A stretch of DNA of 64,000 bases from Herbaspirillum sp. 3R11. GTDB lineage: Bacteria; Pseudomonadota; Gammaproteobacteria; Burkholderiales; Burkholderiaceae_D. The number at the start of each line of letters is the position of its first letter. Position 1 is the first letter of the stretch. Of the stretch, positions 1 through 7,714 are shown one piece after another. The translations under genes were made by a program, and so were the position numbers. The DNA lies in NCBI RefSeq assembly GCF_004563925.1, contig NZ_SPNJ01000002.1:62001-126000 (forward strand), in the 5' to 3' direction. Under the pieces are notes generated by a model. That model had not been told where the DNA came from, did not search any database, and was given only the letters and a program-made list of their open reading frames with translations.

Positions 1-665
1 CCGCGCAGCACGATGTCAAATTCATAGCCGAGCATCTTGTCGTCGACGGTCTGCTCCAGGCTGAAGCGCGAGATCAGACGCTGGCGCGCAGCCGCATCCG
101 GAATGCTTTGGAAAATCGGGTCGTACTCAAACAGCGGATCGCTGGGGAAATACATCTGCGTCACCAGGCGCTGCGCATACACGTTGCCGAACATCGAGAA
201 GTGGATGTGCGCCGGACGCCAGGCCTTGTGATGGTTGCCCCAGGGATAAGGGCCCGGCTTGATGGTGACGAAGCGATAGCGGCCCTCATCATCGGTCAGC
301 ATCTTGCCGAAGCCGGTGAAGTTGGGATCGAGCGGCGCGTCGTGCTGATCCTTCTTGTGCCAGTAGCGGCCGGCGGCGTTGCATTGCCAGACTTCCAGCA
401 GCGAATTGCGCACCGGCTTGCCGTCTTCATCGAGCACGCGGCCGGTGACCACGATCTTCTCGCCCAGCGGTTCGCCCTTGCCCTGGGCGGTCAGGTCCAT
501 GTCATGCGGCAGGATCAGTTTCGGCGAGGCGAACAGGTTGGTGGTCACGGCCTGCTCGTCGCGCACCCGCAGCGGCGCCAGCGTCGGGCCGCGCTTGAGG
601 GTGGATTTGTAGGCGGGATGGATCAGTTCCGGATAGACACCGGGTTCGATGGCGTCGAATTGCAT
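1..665 (-). CDS. pcaH: Protocatechuate 3,4-dioxygenase beta subunit (partial, C-terminus off the left edge)
   Basis: This subunit carries the catalytic non-heme Fe(III) that opens the ring of protocatechuate between the two hydroxyls to give 3-carboxymuconate, in the cytosol, in the beta-ketoadipate pathway. About 221 residues are visible and the frame runs off the window edge without a stop. The iron ligands known in the family are visible: Tyr101 (GRYWH), Tyr140 (PGPYPWGNHH), His153 and His155 (WRPAHIHF). The start is the ATG at 665 (MQFDAIEPG). The alpha subunit pcaG would be expected just beyond the left edge. The gene diverges from an IclR regulator at 868 with a strong palindrome between them, so regulation by that protein is likely. 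The identification is confident. Confidence 0.95.
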   Translation of the reverse strand, partial: MQFDAIEPGVYPELIHPAYKSTLKRGPTLAPLRVRDEQAVTTNLFASPKLILPHDMDLTAQGKGEPLGEKIVVTGRVLDEDGKPVRNSLLEVWQCNAAGRYWHKKDQHDAPLDPNFTGFGKMLTDDEGRYRFVTIKPGPYPWGNHHKAWRPAHIHFSMFGNVYAQRLVTQMYFPSDPLFEYDPIFQSIPDAAARQRLISRFSLEQTVDDKMLGYEFDIVLR

Positions 666-803
666 GGGCTCTCCTCAATTGGCTGTCGGCTGGCCCGGAA
701 CGGCATGTGCAAGTCTTTTGCGCGTTCTGCGGGCGGTGCCAAATCATAGGGAATGCGTGCTGGCGCTCACAAGCGCTGAGCAGTGCACAACATTCGCCAA
801 TCG

Positions 804-834
804 CCCTATTTGTGCGAAAATCGCACAAATAGGG
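804..834. promoter_or_regulatory. Perfect 31-bp inverted repeat, likely IclR-family operator
   Basis: Two perfect 14-bp arms (CCCTATTTGTGCGA and its complement) are separated by AAA. The core GTGCGA-AA-ATCGCAC closely resembles the GTTCGATAATCGCAC-type sites known for PcaU/PcaR/PobR regulators of the IclR family. It lies 33 bp before the regulator start and 138 bp before pcaH, so both autoregulation and control of pcaH are plausible. The symmetry is seen directly; the ligand protein is inferred. Confidence 0.75.
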
Positions 835-867
835 ATTTTTCTATCATTGCCGTCCATCGAGGAAACC

Positions 868-1689
868 ATGGCTCCCATTGCACCTGATCTGTCGCGCCAT
901 ACAGAAGACGCCGGACAAGACGGCGGACTTGGGCAACCGCTCAAGCGCGACATCGTCGCCGGGTTGGAGAAGGGCCTGCAAGTGATCGAGGCCTTCGACC
1001 AGGAACGCACGCGCCTCACCATCGCCGAGGTCGCGCAACTGACCGGCCTGACGCGCGCGGCTGCGCGCCGCTACCTGATTACGCTGACCCACCTGGGTTA
1101 CATGCGGCACGATCACAAGACTTTTTCGCTGACGCCGACCGTGCTGCGCCTCGGCCAGTCCTACCTCCATTCGGCGCGCCTGCCGCGCATCGTCCAACCG
1201 TTGCTGTATCGGTTGGCGTATTCGCTGGGCGAGGCGGCCTCCTGCGGCGTGCTCGATCACGATCAACTGGTGTGCGTTGCGGCGGTCAGCGCCGGCCAGC
1301 TGGTGTCGACCACGCTGCAACCGGGTACGCGCGTGCCGGCGTATTGCACCGCCAACGGCCGCATCCTGTTGGCCAATCTGCCGCATCAGCGCATGGTGCA
1401 GATACTGGAAAAGCTGGAGCTTGAGCAGATTACTTCGCACACCATGACCGACAAGGCGCAACTCGAACAGGAGATCGTCCGGGTGCGCGAGCAGGGCTAT
1501 GCGCTGGTCGATCAGGAACTGGAACTGGGCCTGCGCACAATGGCCGTGCCGCTGCGCAATTTCCGCGGCGAGGTGGTCGCGGCGATGAACATCAGCGTCC
1601 ATGCTGCGCGCATGAAACTGGAAGACATGGTCGAACGCTGCCTGCCTGCGCTGCTGAAAATACAAGTCGAAGCAGGTGCCTTGCTGTAG
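868..1689 (+). CDS. IclR-family transcriptional regulator (PcaR/PcaU/PobR-like)
   Basis: A 273-residue regulator with an N-terminal winged helix-turn-helix (about residues 28-95; LTIAEVAQLTGLTRAAARRYL) and a C-terminal effector-binding domain (about 110-265). Family members of this subgroup sense aromatic intermediates such as protocatechuate, 4-hydroxybenzoate or beta-ketoadipate. The ATG at 868 is chosen because GAGGA precedes it by six bases and the reading frame upstream crosses the palindromic operator at 804-834. It diverges from pcaH, which supports a role in protocatechuate catabolism. Whether it is PcaR- or PobR-like cannot be decided here. Confidence 0.88.
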   Translation: MAPIAPDLSRHTEDAGQDGGLGQPLKRDIVAGLEKGLQVIEAFDQERTRLTIAEVAQLTGLTRAAARRYLITLTHLGYMRHDHKTFSLTPTVLRLGQSYLHSARLPRIVQPLLYRLAYSLGEAASCGVLDHDQLVCVAAVSAGQLVSTTLQPGTRVPAYCTANGRILLANLPHQRMVQILEKLELEQITSHTMTDKAQLEQEIVRVREQGYALVDQELELGLRTMAVPLRNFRGEVVAAMNISVHAARMKLEDMVERCLPALLKIQVEAGALL

Positions 1690-1796
1690 CCTGATTTACT
1701 CCTTCTCCACAGTCATCGTCTCCTTCGCGATGACCATCGACGTCCGCAAAAAGCGAGCTCGTTCACCTTCGCTGTTGCCGCTCTCCAACTGCAATG

Positions 1797-1822
1797 AAAA
1801 CCGCATAACCTAGCGCGGTTTT
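1797..1822 (+). terminator. Possible hairpin terminator after the IclR gene
   Basis: An 8-bp stem (AAAACCGC / GCGGTTTT) with a 10-base loop lies 108 bp after the regulator stop. The T tract is only the stem's own four bases, so termination is uncertain. Confidence 0.35.
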
Positions 1823-1940
1823 CTACGTTGGTGCAGTCGGCGCCGGGACCTACACTAGGCCCGGATTCAATTTCAAACCTACGCATCCGGATTCGGGCAA
1901 GACGCCCGGCGGGCGCGCACTCAGCTCATAGAAAACCGCC

Positions 1941-2732
1941 ATGATCTTTTCCAAGAAACTGCAGCGCCTGGCGCTGGCCCTCGCCATGTTCTCCGCCGTC
2001 GTGTCGGCGCACGCCAATGACACGATCCGCATCGGCCTCAACCCCGGCGTGACCATCGACGTCGTCCAGTTCGTCAAGCAGCAAGCGGCGGCGCAAGGGC
2101 TGGACGTGCAGATCGTTGAAATCAGCGACTGGATTTCGCCCAACATCGCGCTCAACGACGGCAACCTGGACGTCAACTTTTATCAGAACACCGCCTTCCT
2201 CAACACTCAGCTCAAGCAACGCAAACTGAAGCTGGTGCCGGTGGCGTCGATCTGGAGCATCCAGTCCGGCCTGTTCTCGCGCAAGCTCAAGAAGATCGAC
2301 GACCTGCCGGTCGGCGCCTCGGTTGCGATCGCCAGCGATCCGCTCAACGGCGCGCGCGGTTTGCTGCTGCTGGAAAAAGCCGGTGTCATTAAACTGAAGG
2401 ACGGCGTCGGCATCGAAGCTACACGTTTCGACATCGTCTCCAATCCGAAGAAAGTAAAGATCGTCGAGCTCGAAGGACCGCAACTGGCGCGCGCGCTGGA
2501 TGACGTCTACCTGTCGGCGATCTCGCCTTACGTCTACCTGCCGGCCGGCATCGATCCGGCGACCGCCTTCGTCACGGAAGACCTGCGCGATCCGCTGTTC
2601 CACCAGGTCGTGGTGGCGCGCGAGAACAACAAGGATGATCCCAAGGTGCTGAAGTTCGTCGCCATCTTCCGCAGCCCGGCCGTCAAGGACTACATCCAGA
2701 AAAAATATCCCGCCTTCAAGGTGCTCTGGTAA
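1941..2732 (+). CDS. NlpA/MetQ-family ABC substrate-binding protein
   Basis: A 263-residue periplasmic binding protein of the NlpA family, whose best-known members bind D/L-methionine for the MetNI importer. It has a Sec signal peptide (about 1-25, ending SAHAN) but no lipobox, unlike classical MetQ. Family features are IRIGLNPG near the N-terminus, DGNLDVNFYQNTAFL, and the SDPLNGARGLLLLEKAGVI segment. No cognate ATPase or permease gene is adjacent, so it is an orphan binding protein that must borrow a transporter encoded elsewhere. The next gene, 33 bp downstream on the same strand, is a flavin monooxygenase. A sulfur-containing or amino-acid-like ligand is plausible, but this is inference. 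Confidence 0.85.
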   Translation: MIFSKKLQRLALALAMFSAVVSAHANDTIRIGLNPGVTIDVVQFVKQQAAAQGLDVQIVEISDWISPNIALNDGNLDVNFYQNTAFLNTQLKQRKLKLVPVASIWSIQSGLFSRKLKKIDDLPVGASVAIASDPLNGARGLLLLEKAGVIKLKDGVGIEATRFDIVSNPKKVKIVELEGPQLARALDDVYLSAISPYVYLPAGIDPATAFVTEDLRDPLFHQVVVARENNKDDPKVLKFVAIFRSPAVKDYIQKKYPAFKVLW

Positions 2733-2765
2733 CTTTGGTAATCACGGCCCTACGGCTGCAATGAC

Positions 2766-4067
2766 ATGACACAAAAGAATTTGATACTGAGCCTGTTCCT
2801 CGACAAGGCCGGGCATGACTTCGCCGGCTGGCGGCATCCCGACGCCGACAGCGACAATCTCTTCACGCTCGACTACAGCATCAATCTGGCGAAAGCGGCC
2901 GAGGCGGCCAAGTTCGACATGGTGTTCCTGGCGGACGCGCTGACGCTGCTGCCGGAGAACAACACGGCGTACACCACCACCTTCCAGCTCGAGCCGATCG
3001 TGCTGCTGTCGGCCATCATGGCCCACACCAGGCATATCGGCCTGACCGCCACCGTCTCCACCACCTACACCGATCCGTATCACGTCGCGCGCAAGTTCGC
3101 GACGCTGAACCTGCTCAGCCGTGGTCGCGCCGCCTGGAATATCGTCACTTCCATGCGCGAGTCCGAGGCGCGCAATTTCAATCTCGAAAAAGCCTTGTCG
3201 CACGAGCTGCGCTACGAGCGCGCGGATGAATTCGTCGACGTCGTCAAAAAGCTGTGGCGCAGCTGGGAGCCGGACGCATTGGTGCTCGACCGCTCCTCGG
3301 GACAGTTCGCCGACGACGCCAAGGTGCGGGCGATACATCATCGCGGCAAGCATTTCTCGGTGGAAGGCGCGCTCAACGTGCCGTCGTCCGCCTACGGCGA
3401 ACCGGTGCTGGTGCAGGCCGGCGCATCGGGCGTGGGCCGTGAATTCGCGGCGCGCACCGCCGACGTGATCTTTGCCTCGGTAGTCAATCGCGAAGCGGGC
3501 CAGGCTTTCTACGCCGACATCAAGCAGACTGCCGCGAAGTTCGGACGCAATCCCGATCACATCAAGATACTTCCCGGCTTCATCCCGGTGATCGGCGACA
3601 CCTTTGCCGAAGCCAAAGAGAAGAAGGCCTTCCTCGAAAGTCAGGTGTTGCCCGTCGCCGCGATCAGGTATTTGTCGCAATGGCTGGAGACCGATCTCTC
3701 CGCGTTCGACCCGGACGCGCCGTTGCCGGACATCTTCAACATCGACAAGATCAAGGGACAGAAAGGGCGCTTCCAGAACATCATGAAGATCGCCAACGAC
3801 GACAAGCTGAACCTCGGACAACTGGCCGCGCGGGTGGCGGCAACGCGCACGCACCATTCGATGGTCGGCACGCCGGATTTCATCGCCGACGAAATGGCGA
3901 ACTGGTTGCAGACGAATGCCTGTGACGGCTTTAACGTCCTGCCCACGCATTTCCCCGGCGGGCTGAATGAGTTCACCGAAGCCGTGGTGCCGCGGCTGCA
4001 AAGCAAGGGCGTGTTCCGCACCGAGTATGCGCAATCGACGCTGCGCGGGCATCTGGGAATTGCCTGA
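2766..4067 (+). CDS. LLM-class flavin-dependent monooxygenase (NtaA/SnaA/DszA family)
   Basis: A 433-residue FMN-dependent monooxygenase of the luciferase-like NtaA/SnaA/DszA/DmoA group. Relatives oxidise nitrilotriacetate, dibenzothiophene sulfone, dimethyl sulfide and similar compounds using FMNH2 from a separate reductase. Family segments visible are LFLDKAGHDFAGWRHP, FDMVFLADAL, GLTATVSTTYTDPYHVARKFATLN and GRAAWNIVTS, with EPVLVQAGAS in the middle. Length is normal for the family. It shares strand with the binding-protein gene 33 bp upstream and is probably co-transcribed. A strong hairpin terminator follows. The substrate cannot be read from the sequence, and no flavin reductase is nearby. 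Confidence 0.88.
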   Translation: MTQKNLILSLFLDKAGHDFAGWRHPDADSDNLFTLDYSINLAKAAEAAKFDMVFLADALTLLPENNTAYTTTFQLEPIVLLSAIMAHTRHIGLTATVSTTYTDPYHVARKFATLNLLSRGRAAWNIVTSMRESEARNFNLEKALSHELRYERADEFVDVVKKLWRSWEPDALVLDRSSGQFADDAKVRAIHHRGKHFSVEGALNVPSSAYGEPVLVQAGASGVGREFAARTADVIFASVVNREAGQAFYADIKQTAAKFGRNPDHIKILPGFIPVIGDTFAEAKEKKAFLESQVLPVAAIRYLSQWLETDLSAFDPDAPLPDIFNIDKIKGQKGRFQNIMKIANDDKLNLGQLAARVAATRTHHSMVGTPDFIADEMANWLQTNACDGFNVLPTHFPGGLNEFTEAVVPRLQSKGVFRTEYAQSTLRGHLGIA

Positions 4068-4094
4068 TGGCGGGCGCGATGCCGATAATCGATG

Positions 4095-4121
4095 ATGCCG
4101 CCTTCGGGCGGCATTTTTTTT
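4095..4121 (+). terminator. Rho-independent terminator
   Basis: An 8-bp GC-rich stem (ATGCCGCC / GGCGGCAT) with a TTCG tetraloop is followed by seven T. It ends the binding-protein/monooxygenase unit 28 bp after the stop. Confidence 0.9.
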
Positions 4122-4424
4122 CGAGGCGTGGCAAGTCCGCCACGAATTGCATCGCGTTGAAGCAGCGATAGGCACTGGATTTTTCCGATGTTAAGATCGC
4201 CGGCAAGCAAAAAATAACAGCAGAGGGTGCGTGCAAAGCGCAAGACTAAGCACAGTGCGCGGCGCTTTGATGCATGGGGGAAATTCTTTCGTTTCTTGAT
4301 GGAAACGCAGAATTGAAAATGTGCTGCAAGCCAATATTTCCATGCGCAAAATTCTCCCGTTTTCCTGATCCCGGATGCGCCGCATCCTGCTGTTATTTTT
4401 ATTCAAAATCAAATAACGACAGGG
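4122..4424. other. Intergenic region without a recognised gene
   Basis: About 300 bp between the terminator and the first PDZ lipoprotein. It becomes AT-richer toward 4380-4420, as expected for a promoter and leader, but no clear promoter pair, riboswitch or small gene was identified. Frames that cross it lack ribosome sites and are shadows. Confidence 0.5.
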
Positions 4425-5909
4425 ATGGACATGATCAATGTGTTGAAGGGGAAGACTTGCGCGGCTTGTGTGGTGGCGGCGTCCTTGCTGGCAGGCTGTG
4501 GAGCGCTGGATCCGGTCAACATGATTCTGTCGGCGCGGGCATCGTCCTACGACATGGTTGCCGAGATGACTTCCCCCGAAATGCGCAACATCACGCTGAC
4601 GTCCCTGCGCACCGCCGACTGTCCGGTGCTGGAAGGCATGATCCCGATCTATCAGGAAGACCTGCGCAAGGGCCAGGCCAAGGCGGATCGCGTCGACATC
4701 GCCGTCGCTGAAATGAACCTCTCCGTCGTCAGGCAGATTCAGGGCGAGAAATCCTGCCCTGCCGCCAAGCCGCCGACGGTTGCGAAGAATCCGGCATCCA
4801 CGCCGACCGGCCCCGCCACCGCCACCGCAGCCGCTTCCACTGCGGCGGCCAACACCAATCAGGGCACGCTGAACATCAGCGTCGATAACGTCTCGCCGGC
4901 TATCGCAAAATCGCAGGGCATGGCTGATCAGAAAGGCGCTCTCGTCATCGAGACAAAGAAGGGCAGCGCCGCCGACAAGGCCGGCATCAAGCCGCTCGAC
5001 GTGATTGTCGAAGTCAACGGCCAGCCGGTGTCGACGCCGGCCGAGTTCGACCAGATCGTCAGCCGCATGCGCCCCGGCTACAAGGCGCCGCTGCGTGTTG
5101 CACGCGCCGGCAAGACGCGCAACGTCACCGTGGTGGTGAGCAAGGACGAGCACGCTGCGTCGCCTGCTGCTGCATCAGTTGCACCTGCTGCACCCGCCGC
5201 GCCGATCGTCACCACCGATCCCGATACCGCGCCATCCATGAGCACGCCGTTGCTGGCCACGCACGGATGGATGGGCATGCAATACGGCATGAGCGCTGTC
5301 GGCGTGCTGGAAAACATGCCGCCTGCCATTGCAGCCGCGCTCGGCCTGCCGCGACCGCAAGGCGTACTGATCGGCGGTGCGCTGCCGGGAGCCGCAGCGG
5401 ACCGGGCCGGTCTCAGAACGCTGGACGTCGTCGTCTCGCTCAATGGCCGGCAAATCGAAAACAAGGAGCAACTCGCTCAACTGCTGGGACGCGTGCCCGC
5501 AGCCTCCACCATCAAGCTGGGCATCTGGCGCAACCGCAAGCTGGAATATGCGCAGGTCACGCTCGATCCGCAAGTCTCGCAACTGTTGTTGCCGAGCGCC
5601 GCACCGGGCTATTGCTTCGCCTGGATCAATGCCAATGCCGCCGCTAAAACCGGCGCCGTCAGTTATGAATTCGTGGTGTCGGCAGCCGACGCTGCGGAGG
5701 ACATCAATCCGGCCATCGGCGCGCAGTTCCGTGCCTACCTGATCGAGCGCGGCATCGGCGCGGAGTTCGGCAACGCACCCGGTTATGCGGTGTGCCGCAA
5801 GTCGCGGGAGGCCATCATCAATGCACGCAATGAAGCGACGGCCGCGACCAAGCAGACGCTGGCGACGACCGGCAAGGACACGCTGGCGGTCTATTGGATA
5901 CCGCGCTGA
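4425..5909 (+). CDS. Lipoprotein with two PDZ domains and a C-terminal Cys/Trp module
   Basis: A predicted lipoprotein of 494 residues with lipobox LLAGC (Cys25). After it come a helical Cys-bearing segment (about 40-112; Cys66 and Cys111), an Ala/Pro/Thr-rich linker, PDZ1 (about 148-240; KGSAADKAGIKPLDVIVEVNGQPV), a second linker, PDZ2 (about 282-382; PGAAADRAGLRTLDVVVSLNGRQI) and a C-terminal module (about 396-472; YCFAWIN, then Cys457). There is no trypsin-like protease domain, so it is not DegP-like. PDZ domains bind peptides or protein termini, which suggests an envelope scaffold or substrate-presenting role, but the function is unknown. The next gene is a paralogue with the same modules in another order. 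The start could be the ATG at 4425 or 4431. Confidence 0.8.
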   Translation: MDMINVLKGKTCAACVVAASLLAGCGALDPVNMILSARASSYDMVAEMTSPEMRNITLTSLRTADCPVLEGMIPIYQEDLRKGQAKADRVDIAVAEMNLSVVRQIQGEKSCPAAKPPTVAKNPASTPTGPATATAAASTAAANTNQGTLNISVDNVSPAIAKSQGMADQKGALVIETKKGSAADKAGIKPLDVIVEVNGQPVSTPAEFDQIVSRMRPGYKAPLRVARAGKTRNVTVVVSKDEHAASPAAASVAPAAPAAPIVTTDPDTAPSMSTPLLATHGWMGMQYGMSAVGVLENMPPAIAAALGLPRPQGVLIGGALPGAAADRAGLRTLDVVVSLNGRQIENKEQLAQLLGRVPAASTIKLGIWRNRKLEYAQVTLDPQVSQLLLPSAAPGYCFAWINANAAAKTGAVSYEFVVSAADAAEDINPAIGAQFRAYLIERGIGAEFGNAPGYAVCRKSREAIINARNEATAATKQTLATTGKDTLAVYWIPR

Positions 5910-5952
5910 GATGCACTGAGCCGCTGCCGATCATCTATTTCAGGGACATCTC

Positions 5953-6966
5953 ATGAATACCTTCCCGAGGGCGCTCGCCTGGCCCGCCGCCGCCTGCGTC
6001 GCGATCGTGCTGTCGGGCTGCACGGCCGTGCATTCCGTGATCTCGCCGATGATGCAATCGGCCATGCAAAGCACCGTCGAAAACAATGCCACGCCCGAAA
6101 GCATGGGCATCGGCACCTCCGCCTATCGCGGCCATGACTGCGCTTATCTGGCGAGCATGGCGCAGACCTTCGGCAAGTCGCAAAACGATCCCGCCACGGA
6201 AGCCTTCACCCGGAAGACCTTCGGCTGGCACATCGACGCCATCAACCAGGTACGCGCCGAACAGGGTTGCGTCGCCGGCGTTACTGCCAAGGTGCCCGCT
6301 TCAGGTGAAGTGCCGATGTACGGTTTTTGCTGGTATGCGGAGCCGGGTGGCGTCGGCGCCATTTACTTTTCGACCGTGTTCGCCTACGTGGACTGGTATG
6401 CCGATCAGGGACAGCATGAGCAAAAGGAATTCGACGCCTATCTGAAAGGCCGTTACGCGCCTAAACCGGCAAGTGCGCTGTGCCAGGGCGAAGACTCGCG
6501 CGCCAAGGCCGACGCCGCCCGTGAAAAACTGTGGGGCCAGATGTTCGGCAACCTCAGTTCCAGCCGCGTCTCGGTACCATGGACGCCGGCCTCCAAACCG
6601 CCGCCGCGCCGCACTGTTGCAAAGGCCGTCGCTGTCAGCGCACCAGCAGGCGCATCAGCCTCGGCTGCCGGTGCAGGCAAAACGATCGGCCTGCAATTGA
6701 ACGACCTTGACGACGCAACCGCGAAAAAACTCGCACTCAATCCGGCGCAAGGTGCGCTGGTCGGCGAGGTCGCCAGGGGCGGCACTGCCGCGAAGGCCGG
6801 TTTGCGCGCGCAGGATGTGATCGTCGAAATCGGCGGCCAGGAAGTGCGTTCACGTGCAGAAGCGCAGACCATCCTTGATGCCATGCGTACCGGCTTCAAT
6901 GTGCCGCTGCGCGTCTGGCGTGCGCGCAAGATGCATGAGCTGACGCTGGAGGTGGCGCCGCGCTGA
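5953..6966 (+). CDS. PDZ-domain lipoprotein, paralogue of the preceding gene with rearranged modules
   Basis: A 337-residue predicted lipoprotein with lipobox LSGC (Cys23). It has a helical segment with Cys63 and Cys106 that matches the first gene's Cys66/Cys111 region in spacing. A Cys/Trp module follows (about 122-195; YGFCWYA, Cys177, then a helix rich in Ala and Arg). A single PDZ domain closes the protein (about 244-335; RGGTAAKAGLRAQDVIVEIGGQEV). In the neighbour the Cys/Trp module lies after the PDZ domains; here it lies before. The genes are 43 bp apart and probably co-transcribed. The product is expected to sit in the envelope. No enzymatic motif is visible and the function is unknown. 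Confidence 0.8.
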   Translation: MNTFPRALAWPAAACVAIVLSGCTAVHSVISPMMQSAMQSTVENNATPESMGIGTSAYRGHDCAYLASMAQTFGKSQNDPATEAFTRKTFGWHIDAINQVRAEQGCVAGVTAKVPASGEVPMYGFCWYAEPGGVGAIYFSTVFAYVDWYADQGQHEQKEFDAYLKGRYAPKPASALCQGEDSRAKADAAREKLWGQMFGNLSSSRVSVPWTPASKPPPRRTVAKAVAVSAPAGASASAAGAGKTIGLQLNDLDDATAKKLALNPAQGALVGEVARGGTAAKAGLRAQDVIVEIGGQEVRSRAEAQTILDAMRTGFNVPLRVWRARKMHELTLEVAPR

Positions 6967-7239
6967 GCTGTCGATCATGGCGCCGGCCGCAATCCCGCTG
7001 CCAGCGCCGTATACAGGCGGGAATAGCGGAAAATTCCTCCTGCAAGTTTCCACGGATAAGCCTATGATCTGCAAACGCAATCGAGACGGAATTGCCCGCC
7101 GCGCTGTCCGGCGGGTCTACTCCGACACTGTCTCCGCTTCATTCTCCCCGGCATTCCCGGTTGCGCCAGGCACGGACATCCGGATGGAGTGACGTCTTCC
7201 CCGATGTTCTACCCAACAGGACGTCGGAGGAGTTAAAAG

Positions 7240-7704
7240 ATGACAACCAGCTTCAACCTCAACGGCAAGCAAGTCACAGTCAAAGCGGAACCGGATACCC
7301 CGCTGTTGTGGGTGATCCGCGATGAAATCGGTCTGACCGGCACCAAGTTCGGTTGCGGCATGGCGCTCTGCGGCGCCTGTACCGTGCAGCTCGACGGCGC
7401 GCCCATCCGCTCATGCCAGACCCCGGTCTCGGCCGCCGCCGGCAAGAAGGTCGCCACGATCGAATCCCTTTCCAAAGACAATTCCCACCCGCTGCAAAAA
7501 GCCTGGATCGCGCACGACGTGCCGCAGTGCGGCTATTGCCAGTCGGGTCAGCTCATGAGCGCCGCAGCGCTGCTGCGCACCAACAAGAATCCCAGCGACG
7601 CCGACATCGAGAACGCCATGAGCGGCAACATCTGCCGCTGCGGCACCTATAACCGCATCCGCGCCGCCATCAAGAGCGCCGCGGCTGAAATGCGCAAGGC
7701 CTGA
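7240..7704 (+). CDS. iorA: Isoquinoline 1-oxidoreductase-like alpha subunit, [2Fe-2S] protein
   Basis: The 154-residue electron-transfer subunit of a xanthine-dehydrogenase-family hydroxylase. It carries two [2Fe-2S] clusters: a plant-ferredoxin-like N-terminal set ([15 protein letters not shown], then a fourth Cys in RSCQTP) and a helical C-terminal set (CGYCQSGQ and [12 protein letters not shown]). The start ATG follows GGAGGAG at 8-base spacing. The molybdenum subunit begins 10 bp downstream. No FAD subunit gene is present, as in the two-subunit isoquinoline oxidoreductase type, where electrons are probably passed to a cytochrome or other membrane acceptor. The true substrate may be another N-heterocycle or an aldehyde. 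Confidence 0.85.
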   Translation: MTTSFNLNGKQVTVKAEPDTPLLWVIRDEIGLTGTKFGCGMALCGACTVQLDGAPIRSCQTPVSAAAGKKVATIESLSKDNSHPLQKAWIAHDVPQCGYCQSGQLMSAAALLRTNKNPSDADIENAMSGNICRCGTYNRIRAAIKSAAAEMRKA

Positions 7705-7714
7705 GGAGATCGCC

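Noticed and set aside
2742-4175. A 477-codon open frame on the minus strand
   Set aside because: It is the antisense of the flavin monooxygenase and reads through the terminator; no domain is visible.
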